Below are positions 5,475 through 11,192 of a DNA stretch of 11,740 nt, piece by piece. A program made the translations under genes and the position numbers. Within the stretch, counting starts at the first letter, position 1. Every line of letters begins with the position of its first letter. Below the pieces are notes generated by a model. The model ran no database searches and was not told the origin of the DNA. It saw only the letters and a list, made by a program, of their open reading frames with translations. This stretch comes from Deltaproteobacteria bacterium (lineage in GTDB: Bacteria; Desulfobacterota_B; Binatia; Bin18): NCBI GenBank assembly GCA_012271025.1, contig JAAXHF010000254.1, positions 1-11,740 of the forward strand, read 5' to 3'.

Positions 5475-7757
5475 GTGACCATTCTGTGCCGGTTTGCCGA
5501 TGCGAGGCATGTCACCCCGTATCCAGTCGATCATTATGAGCGGATGATGGAATCGTTCTATCCCGGCCTGGGCCATTATTGGAACGAGGTCTCAGACGGG
5601 AACATCCCCGATCTGGCCGGGAGCAGGGTGGTGGGCTGGTACAACCTGCCCCGGACTCGCGCGTTTTACGTATCCGACCGGGACGGGGACGGCGACGAAG
5701 AGGCCGATCTGGACGCCGCTGTCGAAGATTGTACCGCCGCCGCCGATGCTGAAGTGTTCTTCCCGAATTTCGAGGCCATCAACTTGGTCTTCAATCGCAA
5801 CCTTGACGGCCGTCGAGCCTATGGCGGCACCCGGCGGTTGACCAAAGACAGGCGGACGCGCTTCTGGGGCGTCACCTGGCTGCCGGAGCGGGCGCATGAA
5901 GAACAGGAGACCTGGGCTCATGAGATGGGCCACGCCTTGGGCTTGCAGCATTCATCCGGGCCGTATGGCCAGGATGACGCGCTTTTCAGCTCCGCCACCT
6001 ATGACTCTGACTGGGATGTCATGAGTGGCGGCCAATCGCTGTCTGCCCATCCCGGCTACGGCCACCTGGGCGTCTATACCATCGCTTACCACAAGGATTT
6101 TCTGGGCTGGATTCCAGCCGACCGGAAGTATGTCGCCCGGCCCAACGCAACCCGTGCGATTACCCTCGGACGGCTGGCTCAACCGGGTACTGAGGGCTAC
6201 CTGATGGCCGAGATTCCCATCGGGCGCTCGCCGACCGACTTCTACACCGTCGAGGCGCGGCTGTTTGCCGGCTATGACGACGCCATACCCGACGAAGCGA
6301 TTGTCATCCATAAAGTCGATACCACGCGGGAAGACCGGCTGGCCCAGGTCGTCGACGTGGACAACAACGGCGACCCGAACGACGACGGCGCGATGTGGAC
6401 GGTGGGCGAGGTCTTTACTGACCGAGACAATACGCTCCAGGTCTCCATTGACGCCGCCTACGCGGGCGGCTACCGCGTGACCATCAACACCGACCCGACT
6501 ACGTTCAGCGCCTGCATCGATGTGCTGTCCGCCCCGTCCCACCTCTTTGGACCGGGTCGTGACACCGCCAGCGTCCAGGTCAAGGCGGCAGGAGACTGCG
6601 ATTGGGCGGCGACGAGCAATACCGACTGGATTCGGATGAGGGCCGACGGGGGGCAGGGCTCCGGCAGTGTCCGCTATACGGTGGCGGCCAATCCCAGCCC
6701 TACCGCCCGGACCGGCACGCTGACTATCGACGGCTGGACCTTCAGCGTGATCCAGGCCGGAGCCCAGGACAGTCTGTTTGCAGATGATATGGAGAGTGGC
6801 AGCAGTATTTGGGAGACGAACCCGCCCTGGGCCCTGACCAGGGCTGCTTCGCGGAGCGGCGCGTATGCCTGGACGGACAGCCCGGGCGGCCGTTACCGGA
6901 ATGATCAGAACGTGAGTCTCCATTCTCGGGGCATTGATTTGACCGGACTCAGCGCCGCGACCCTCGCCTTCTGGCATCGCCACGATTTTGGTCGGGGTGA
7001 CCGCGGGACCGTGTGGGTCCGGGCGAACGGCAGGTGGGAGGAGTTGGAGTCCTTCAGCGGCACGAATCCAGCCTGGCAGCAGGCAGTGATCGATCTGAGC
7101 CCCTTTGTCGGCCAGTCGATAGACTTCAGTTTCCAGCTGTTGTCCGACGCCAGTGGGACCGCAGACGGCTGGTATATTGACGATGTGGCCGTCTTCTCGT
7201 CCGATTTCGTCTCCCAGGCGACCCTGGAGAATCCCCGGCCTGCCTCCTTCCAGAGTGGGATCGGGGTGATCTCGGGTTGGGCGTGTCACGCCCACACCAT
7301 CGTCATTGAGCTGGCCGGGACCCCGGTGCAGGCCGCCTATGGGACGCCCCGGGAAGATACCCGGCGGGTCTGCGGAGACGCAAACAACGGCTTCAGCCTG
7401 CTGGTGAACTGGAACAATGTGGGGCCTGGAACACACGCGGTTCGGGCGCTGGCCGACGGGGTGGAGTTTGCCCGTGCCACGGTGCGGGTGACGACGCTTG
7501 GGGTGGAATTCCTGGAGGGCGTGCGACGGACGCTTGTGGTCCCCGACTTCCCCCGCTCGGGCGAGGCTACCACGCTGCGGTGGAAAGAATCGCTCCAGAA
7601 CTTCGTCCTCACCGATAGTCCGCCTGACAGGGGCGAGGGGTACAACCGCGTAGCCGGGCTTGACGCCGTGCTGGAAAACCCGTCCCTGGGCTCGTCCCCA
7701 GAGCGGGATCGGGATCATCTCGGGCTGGGCCTGCGAGGCTGGGGAGATTGTCATTGA
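5475..7757 (+). CDS. Metzincin-type metalloprotease with BACON-like and MAM-like domains (main fragment)
   Basis: Encodes 760 residues if started at the GTG directly after the upstream TGA. The zinc motif HEMGHALGLQH lies at 149-159 (HExxHxxGxxH, with Glu150 catalytic) and WDVMSGG with Met183 is the Met-turn, so this is a metzincin-like zinc endopeptidase. Asp-rich calcium-type loops occur at 68-78 (DRDGDGDEEAD) and near 294 (DVDNNGDPNDDG). A BACON-like domain covers about 347-428 (CDWAATSNTDWI ... RTGTLTIDGWTFSVIQAG). A MAM-like/immune-inhibitor-A C-terminal-type domain covers about 436-577 (ending WYIDDVAVFSS). The first GIGVISGWAC repeat starts near 584. The last ~20 residues (ERDRDHLGLGLRGWGDCH) are out-of-frame translation of the second repeat. 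The fragment has no signal peptide, so alone it could not reach its expected extracellular site. Substrates are unknown. Confidence 0.8.
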   Translation: MTILCRFADARHVTPYPVDHYERMMESFYPGLGHYWNEVSDGNIPDLAGSRVVGWYNLPRTRAFYVSDRDGDGDEEADLDAAVEDCTAAADAEVFFPNFEAINLVFNRNLDGRRAYGGTRRLTKDRRTRFWGVTWLPERAHEEQETWAHEMGHALGLQHSSGPYGQDDALFSSATYDSDWDVMSGGQSLSAHPGYGHLGVYTIAYHKDFLGWIPADRKYVARPNATRAITLGRLAQPGTEGYLMAEIPIGRSPTDFYTVEARLFAGYDDAIPDEAIVIHKVDTTREDRLAQVVDVDNNGDPNDDGAMWTVGEVFTDRDNTLQVSIDAAYAGGYRVTINTDPTTFSACIDVLSAPSHLFGPGRDTASVQVKAAGDCDWAATSNTDWIRMRADGGQGSGSVRYTVAANPSPTARTGTLTIDGWTFSVIQAGAQDSLFADDMESGSSIWETNPPWALTRAASRSGAYAWTDSPGGRYRNDQNVSLHSRGIDLTGLSAATLAFWHRHDFGRGDRGTVWVRANGRWEELESFSGTNPAWQQAVIDLSPFVGQSIDFSFQLLSDASGTADGWYIDDVAVFSSDFVSQATLENPRPASFQSGIGVISGWACHAHTIVIELAGTPVQAAYGTPREDTRRVCGDANNGFSLLVNWNNVGPGTHAVRALADGVEFARATVRVTTLGVEFLEGVRRTLVVPDFPRSGEATTLRWKESLQNFVLTDSPPDRGEGYNRVAGLDAVLENPSLGSSPERDRDHLGLGLRGWGDCH
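7224..7611 (+). repeat. Tandem repeat copy 1 (149-residue unit) in the protease C-terminus
   Basis: Starts LENPRPASFQSGIGVISGWAC and ends LQNFVLT. The second copy starts 447 bases later, which is 149 codons. Both copies share the core AGTPVQAAYGTPREDTRRVC, GDANNGF, NWNNVGPGTH, ALADG, EFAR, TLGVEFLEG, RRTLVVPDFP and SLQNFV. Similar GIGxISGW repeats are found in large exported bacterial proteins. Their function is not established; a cell-surface or binding role is a guess. Confidence 0.88.
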
Positions 7758-8067
7758 GTTGGCCGGGACTCCGGTGCAGGCGGCCTACGGAACGCCGCGG
7801 GAAGACACCCGGCGGGTGTGCGGGGATGCGAATAACGGCTTCGGCCTGCTGGTGAACTGGAACAATGTGGGGCCTGGAACGCACGAGATGCGGGCGCTGG
7901 CCGACGGGCTGGAGTTTGCCCGCACCACGGTACAGGTGACGACGCTTGGGGTGGAATTCCTGGAGGGTATGCGGCGGACGCTTGTCGTCCCGGACTTCCC
8001 CCAGCCGGGTGAGACCACCACGCTGCGGTGGGAAGAGTCCCTCCAGAACTTCGTGATTATTCCCTGA
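7660..8067 (+). pseudogene. C-terminal repeat of the metalloprotease, out of frame
   Basis: From the codon at 7699 onward this frame reads QSGIGIISGWACEAGEIVIE and continues to LQNFVIIP-stop, a near copy of the repeat ending the previous fragment. The open frame extends back to a TTG at 7660, but the residues before 7699 (PCWKTRPWARP) do not match the repeat, while the other frame does up to LENPSLGSS. The switch point is therefore the C run at 7696-7699. There is no ribosome binding site for independent expression. It is the true C-terminus of the protease, detached by a one-base insertion. Confidence 0.78.
7671..8058 (+). repeat. Tandem repeat copy 2 in the protease C-terminus
   Basis: Second copy of the unit. 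The offset from copy 1 is 447 bases at the LEN codons (7224 vs 7671) but 448 bases from the cag codon on (for example 7593 vs 8041), which locates a one-base gain at 7696-7699. A 37-base stretch is identical between copies (7396-7432 and 7844-7880), so the duplication is recent or kept alike by recombination. Confidence 0.88.
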
Positions 8068-8094
8068 CAGGTTCTGCTGACTCCGGGGCGCACG

Positions 8095-8110
8095 GTTCCC
8101 GGCCGGGAAC
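8095..8110. repeat. Perfect 16-bp palindrome after the protease gene
   Basis: GTTCCCGGCCGGGAAC is its own reverse complement and lies 28 bases after the protease stop codon. As RNA it would form a 6-bp stem with a GGCC loop. No T run follows on either side, so it is not a classic intrinsic terminator; it may be a weak terminator or a protein-binding site. Confidence 0.5.
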
Positions 8111-8163
8111 TCTGCCCGCAGTCACCGGACTCAGATCGACTCCATCCAGGCTATCGCTTGATG

Positions 8164-8192
8164 TTGATATAAATGTTAATGCTCCGTATATG
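8164..8192 (+). promoter_or_regulatory. Sigma-70-type promoter of the BrnT-like/XRE module
   Basis: TTGATA (8164-8169, five of six matches to TTGACA), a 17-base spacer and TATATG (8187-8192, four of six matches to TATAAT). It sits in a locally AT-rich patch 36 bases before the first gene. This is the best promoter match in the window. Confidence 0.6.
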
Positions 8193-8197
8193 TACGG
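8184..8197. promoter_or_regulatory. Inverted repeat over the -10 box, candidate operator
   Basis: CCGTA-TATG-TACGG: perfect 5-bp arms centred on the -10 element. Antitoxins of the XRE type usually repress their own operon by binding such palindromes, so this is a plausible site for the protein encoded at 8486-8848. The binding is inferred. Confidence 0.45.
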
Positions 8198-8227
8198 GGG
8201 TCTGGCTGAAAGGACTGGAGATGCCCG

Positions 8228-8476
8228 GTGCCGTACTACGATGTTCTTTGGAACCCGGAACCGAACGGCAATATTGCGCATATTGCGGAATACGGATTGA
8301 CGCCAGAGGATGTCGAAGCCGCTCTGTTTCAGCCAGTCGGGCGTGACACGAGTCGCTCATCAGGAAGGCCAATGGTGTATGGATTTACTCCGGATGGCCG
8401 CTACATCGTTGTGGTCTACGAGGAAATTGACAGCTCCACCCTGTATCCAATAACCGCTTATGAAATCGACCCGTGA
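8228..8476 (+). CDS. BrnT-like small protein, probable toxin of a toxin-antitoxin pair
   Basis: An 82-residue protein. The layout recalls the BrnT/RelE-like ribonuclease fold: an N-terminal strand YDVLWNPEP, a helix IAHIAEYGLTPEDVEAAL, a loop with SRSSGRP, then strands MVYGFTPDGRYIVVVYEE and TLYPITAYEI. BrnT proteins have the same helix-GxxxEEVexaL, GRxivVvY and TaYe pattern, but the match is by eye and the catalytic residues are not certain. The start is GTG at 8228 with GGAG seven bases upstream (8216-8220). It precedes the XRE gene by nine bases, giving the toxin-first order seen in BrnTA and HigBA. If it is a toxin, the expected action is mRNA cleavage in the cytoplasm. It may instead be an inactive relative; gene order supports the pair more than sequence does. 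Confidence 0.65.
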   Translation: MPYYDVLWNPEPNGNIAHIAEYGLTPEDVEAALFQPVGRDTSRSSGRPMVYGFTPDGRYIVVVYEEIDSSTLYPITAYEIDP

Positions 8477-8485
8477 GGAGGCAGT

Positions 8486-8848
8486 ATGGCTAAGCAGATG
8501 GGTAAGCGGATCTATCGTCCCGCGACAGAACAAGAGCAAGAGAGACATAAGCGCCTCCGCGAACAAATTCGACACGAGCTACCCGACATCAGGAAGCGGG
8601 CAAGACGAAAGTTGGCTAAGGCCGTACAGCAGGGCGTTGCGATTGAGCACGCGATAGCCGTGTTAAAGGCCGAGCGTATGAAGAAGGGACTGAGCTTGGC
8701 CGATATGAAAGACCGCACCGGTATTGAACGCTCCACATTATCCCGGCTGGAAAATAATGGGGAAGCCAATCCGACCCTCAAGACACTCGCCCGCTACGCT
8801 GATGCGGTTGGAAAAAAGGTCAGAGTGGTTTTGGTCGAAGCCGATTGA
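8486..8848 (+). CDS. XRE-family helix-turn-helix protein, probable antitoxin
   Basis: A 120-residue DNA-binding protein. Residues 1-50 form a charged, mostly helical arm rich in Lys, Arg and Glu. Residues 57-113 are a Cro/CI-type HTH: AIAVLKAERMKKGLSLADMK, then DRTGIERSTLSRLENNGEANPTLKTLARYADAVG, where the recognition helix is STLSRLEN. Its position directly behind a BrnT-like gene, with the Shine-Dalgarno GAGGAGG starting at the toxin stop codon, supports tight co-translation and an antitoxin/autorepressor role. The N-terminal arm is a candidate for wrapping the toxin; antitoxin neutralising regions are often at an end of this kind. The HTH family call is firm; the antitoxin role is inferred. 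Confidence 0.85.
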   Translation: MAKQMGKRIYRPATEQEQERHKRLREQIRHELPDIRKRARRKLAKAVQQGVAIEHAIAVLKAERMKKGLSLADMKDRTGIERSTLSRLENNGEANPTLKTLARYADAVGKKVRVVLVEAD

Positions 8849-8899
8849 GCGAAAAAGCACTCTGCTTGCCCACTCACTTCCTGCGTGGTGAACTGCCGT

Positions 8900-9865
8900 A
8901 TGGCGAAACGTCTCGTCCTCGTCCTTCTTTCTTTTCTCGGAGTTCTGGCCGCGCTGCTGAGCCTGGCCCTGATGTTCGGCGGTCCCCGGTCGCTCCCCCC
9001 GCTGGCCAGTATCAACGCTCCTTTCGCGGCTGTGGACTTCTCCGACCTGCCCCCGCTCCAGCCGTACACGGCCCGGGACGGGACGCGTCTGGTGTTTCGC
9101 GCCTACGCGTCGAGCCCGGAGCCGGCCGAAGGGTCGGTGGTGCTCATCCATGGCTCGTCGGCGCGCAGCAACAATCTGCATCCGCTGACCCGCAGCTTTG
9201 GGCAAGCCGGCTACGCGGCCTATGCGCTGGACATGCGGGGGCACGGCGAGTCCGGGACACGGGGCCAGATCGATTACATCGGTCAGCTTGAGGATGATCT
9301 GGAAGATTTTCTGCGAGCGGTCGAGCCGCCCGGCGAAGGAGTGCTGCTCGGATTTTCGTCCGGCGGGGGATTCGCCCTGCGTTTTGCCGCCAGCGACCGG
9401 CAAGACCTGTTCGACCGCTATGTGCTGCTGGCCCCTTTTCTGCATCAGGACGCGTCCACGGCTCGACCAGAAGCCAGCGACTGGGTCGCCGTGGGTATTC
9501 CCCGCCTCATCGGCCTGACTGTTCTCAACCGTTTTGGCCTGACCCAGCTCAACAGTCTGCCGGTCCAGGCGTTTGCTCTGGGGGCTGAGGCGCGCCGGTT
9601 TTTGACGCCGACCTACTCCTACGCCCTGGCCACGAACTTCCGGCCCCACGACGATTACCGGGCGGATATAGCTGCCGCTGAGCGGCCGCTCCGAGTTGTG
9701 GTCGGCGAGGACGACGAGCTGTTCCACGCCGAGCAGTTCCGGCCGGTGTTCGAGGCTGCGGGCAGACCAGTACCGGTCCAGACACTGCCCGGCGTCGGCC
9801 ACATCGGCCTCACCCTTGAGCCGGCGGCGATCCGGGCCGTTGTCGCGGCAACCGCACAGTGGTGA
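8900..9865 (+). CDS. Membrane-anchored alpha/beta hydrolase
   Basis: A 321-residue serine hydrolase of the alpha/beta fold. An N-terminal hydrophobic segment (about residues 4-27, LVLVLLSFLGVLAALLSLALMF) acts as anchor or uncleaved signal, so the enzyme should face the periplasm. Visible parts are the oxyanion motif LIHGSS (about 82-87), DMRGHGESGTRG, the nucleophile elbow GFSSG with Ser153, the acid in VVGEDDELF (Asp271 or 272) and the base His301 in GVGHIGLT. The DMRGHGxS pattern is close to monoacylglycerol lipase/lysophospholipase-like enzymes; the substrate is not known. The start may also be GTG at 8885, five codons upstream, without a better ribosome site. It follows the XRE gene by 51 bases and ends five bases from the convergent NTF2-like gene. 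Confidence 0.9.
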   Translation: MAKRLVLVLLSFLGVLAALLSLALMFGGPRSLPPLASINAPFAAVDFSDLPPLQPYTARDGTRLVFRAYASSPEPAEGSVVLIHGSSARSNNLHPLTRSFGQAGYAAYALDMRGHGESGTRGQIDYIGQLEDDLEDFLRAVEPPGEGVLLGFSSGGGFALRFAASDRQDLFDRYVLLAPFLHQDASTARPEASDWVAVGIPRLIGLTVLNRFGLTQLNSLPVQAFALGAEARRFLTPTYSYALATNFRPHDDYRADIAAAERPLRVVVGEDDELFHAEQFRPVFEAAGRPVPVQTLPGVGHIGLTLEPAAIRAVVAATAQW

Positions 9866-9870
9866 CGGCC

Positions 9871-10278
9871 TCAGGGGTCCGTGTCCGACGCCTTATCCTC
9901 AAACAGGGGGACCTTGGCCTTGGCGTAGGTCAGCTTGCGGACCAGCCGGTCGCCCTGGAAGTGCAGCAGGTCGAGCCCGCGCCACGATGTGGGCTGGCCC
10001 TTGACTGCAAGCGTGCAGCGCCAGCTGGCCATGACCTTGCCGGTGTCGGCGTCAATAAACAGGTCGTCGTCAAGAAACTGCATCGTGCCGTAGCGGCCGC
10101 TGAACTGCGGGACAAAGGCGGCTCGAATGGCGTCTCTGCCGTGATTGCGGGTGCCGTTGAACTCGTCGTACACGGCGTCGTCGGCAAAAAAGGCCATCAC
10201 GCCCTCAAGATCGTTGTCGTTGAAGGCGGTCATGAATCGCTGGGTCAAGTCGGCCAACTGCTGGCGGGCTGTAGCCAT
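9871..10278 (-). CDS. SnoaL/NTF2-like domain protein
   Basis: A 135-residue cytoplasmic protein of the cone-shaped SnoaL/NTF2-like fold. The signature N-terminal part is TQRFMTAFNDNDLEGVMAFFADDAVYDEFNGTRNHGRDAIRAAF, followed by beta strands including ASWRCTLAV and GLDLLHFQGDRLVRKLTYAKAK. Family members are small-molecule enzymes such as cyclases or isomerases, or binding proteins, so no reaction is assigned. The ATG at 10278 has AGGAGGAG at a good distance (ACACG spacer), which settles the start. It converges with the hydrolase gene, with five bases between the stops, and there is no room for a shared intrinsic terminator. No operon partner lies on its strand within the window. Confidence 0.88.
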   Translation of the reverse strand: MATARQQLADLTQRFMTAFNDNDLEGVMAFFADDAVYDEFNGTRNHGRDAIRAAFVPQFSGRYGTMQFLDDDLFIDADTGKVMASWRCTLAVKGQPTSWRGLDLLHFQGDRLVRKLTYAKAKVPLFEDKASDTDP

Positions 10279-10456
10279 CGTGTCTCCTCCTGACTGCTAT
10301 ACCGGTGCTACCCCTCCGGCTGGCGATTTTCAAGGCTGCCTCCGTTCGTCCACAGCCGGTCACGGTCCCGTGCGGCTCTCCCGGAGGGGGCGAGGCTGTT
10401 CTGATACGCACAGGACCTACCTGATTCGTCACCCTTCAGGCGCGCAGCCATCTTGC

Positions 10457-10497
10457 TTGCGAGTCCTCCGGACCTCGGCTAGTCTGGATTCGGACTA
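10457..10497 (+). promoter_or_regulatory. Possible promoter and operator of the Phd-RelE module
   Basis: TTGCGA (10457-10462), a 17-base spacer and TAGTCT (10480-10485) form a weak sigma-70 match. An inverted repeat TAGTC ... GACTA (10480-10484 and 10493-10497) begins on the -10 box, which is where a Phd/YefM antitoxin would bind to repress its own operon. The repeat is seen directly; promoter and binding are inferred. The rest of 10279-10456 shows only the short palindrome CACGGTCCCGTG at 10361-10372 and no gene. Confidence 0.35.
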
Positions 10498-10509
10498 CTG
10501 GAGGGATGT

Positions 10510-10785
10510 ATGCGTATTCTGCCCTTAGCTGAAGCCAAGGCAAAGCTCAGTCGGCTGGTGGCTGACGTGGCGAATACCGACGAAGAGGTCACGATCACCA
10601 AAAACGGGCGAGCGACTGCCGTCCTGATGAGCTATGAGGAGTTTGAGAGCTGGCAGGAGACCCTTGCCGTCCTGTCGGATCGGGAACTGGTCGAAGAACT
10701 CCGCACCGGCCTGCGGCAGCTGAAACAGGAACGTGGCAAGCCGCTGACGGATACACAGCTCAGGCAGCTCTTTGACGAGGCGTAG
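10510..10785 (+). CDS. Phd/YefM-family antitoxin
   Basis: A 91-residue antitoxin. The N-terminal DNA-binding part has the family pattern: MRILPLAEAKAKLSRLVADV, then EEVTITKNGRATAVLMSYEEFESWQETL. The C-terminal half (about 55-91) is charged and helical, and would wrap and block the toxin. The ATG at 10510 has GGAGGG four bases upstream (10500-10505). The stop codon (10783-10785) is one base from the GTG start of the toxin, so the two genes are translated together, as is normal for type II toxin-antitoxin operons. It is expected to repress its own promoter. Confidence 0.92.
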   Translation: MRILPLAEAKAKLSRLVADVANTDEEVTITKNGRATAVLMSYEEFESWQETLAVLSDRELVEELRTGLRQLKQERGKPLTDTQLRQLFDEA

Positions 10786-10786
10786 C

Positions 10787-11071
10787 GTGCGCCGGGTTCG
10801 ACTCCCGCGCGAAGTCCACACCGCTATCCGGGCCATGCATCCGCAACTCAAGCAACGCATCCGGGCGGCCTTGGACACCCTGCGGGTGAATCCGTCAGCA
10901 GGCAAGCCTCTCCAGCGTGAACTCTCCGGGTGGTGGAGTTTTCGCGTCGGGCGCGTTCGGCTTATCTATCGGACAACCCGAACGGTTCTCGAAGTCAGCG
11001 CCATCGGCTCACGAACAAGTATCTATCAGGATGCGACCCGTCGTGTGGCCAGAGCGTCACGGCAACGCTGA
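10787..11071 (+). CDS. RelE/ParE-superfamily toxin
   Basis: A 94-residue basic protein of the RelE/ParE fold, expected to cut mRNA at the ribosome when its antitoxin is degraded. The family pattern is clear: PREVHTAIRAMHPQLKQRIRAALDTL, NPSAGKPLQRELSGWWSFRVGRVRLIYRTTRTVLEVSAIGSR, then IYQDATRR. Arg residues in RVGRVRLIYR and the C-terminal GSRTSIY segment correspond to the active-site region of RelE-type RNases. I chose the GTG at 10787 because GAGG (10777-10780) lies six bases upstream. A TTG at 10772 would add five residues and overlap the antitoxin. The order antitoxin then toxin is the standard one for this class. Confidence 0.9.
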   Translation: MRRVRLPREVHTAIRAMHPQLKQRIRAALDTLRVNPSAGKPLQRELSGWWSFRVGRVRLIYRTTRTVLEVSAIGSRTSIYQDATRRVARASRQR

Positions 11072-11138
11072 TTGATATCGCTCGGAGTAGATTTCTCAGT
11101 CGGCCCCTGCACCCACTTGTCCTCAAAGTCCCTGCCTT

Positions 11139-11169
11139 GCCGTGCGCACCCGTTGACAAGCCGCACGGC
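11139..11169. repeat. Inverted repeat before the symporter gene
   Basis: Perfect 8-bp arms GCCGTGCG (11139-11146) and CGCACGGC (11162-11169) with a 15-base loop. The loop holds TTGACA (11153-11158), a perfect -35 box, but the expected -10 position reads TAGGGG, a poor match. No T run follows. It could be a terminator-like hairpin for the toxin-antitoxin operon or an operator for the symporter. Confidence 0.45.
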
Positions 11170-11192
11170 GTCGCATAGGGGCACGGGCAGTC

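Larger units (their letters stand above)
5043..8067 (+). pseudogene. Secreted multidomain metzincin-type metalloprotease gene, broken by an in-frame TGA and a frameshift
   Basis: I read 5043-8067 as one ancestral gene in three pieces. The signal-peptide piece (5043-5474) and the catalytic piece (from 5475) are in the same frame, with only the TGA at 5472-5474 between them. The last repeat (7699-8067) is one base out of frame from a C run at 7696-7699. Corrected, the product would be about 1007 residues: signal peptide, N-terminal region, HExxHxxGxxH protease with Met-turn, BACON-like domain, MAM-like/immune-inhibitor-A-type beta domain, and two 149-residue repeats. This domain set fits an exported protease. 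Single-piece architecture is inferred from frame continuity and repeat alignment. Whether the breaks are real in the organism or sequencing errors cannot be decided here. Confidence 0.75.

Noticed and set aside
5952..7754. 600-codon open frame on the minus strand opposite the protease
   Set aside because: It mirrors the plus-strand protease, which has recognisable domains and motifs. The minus frame has none and is open only because of the high GC content at third positions.
8852..8868. AAGCA-CTC-TGCTT hairpin after the XRE gene as a terminator
   Set aside because: The stem is only five base pairs and no T run follows on the plus strand; it is expected by chance.
10145..10528. Open frames at 10145-10528 (plus) and 10205-10432 (minus) in the gap before the Phd antitoxin
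   Set aside because: They overlap the N-terminus of the NTF2-like gene, have no ribosome sites or family features, and read as random GC-rich translation.
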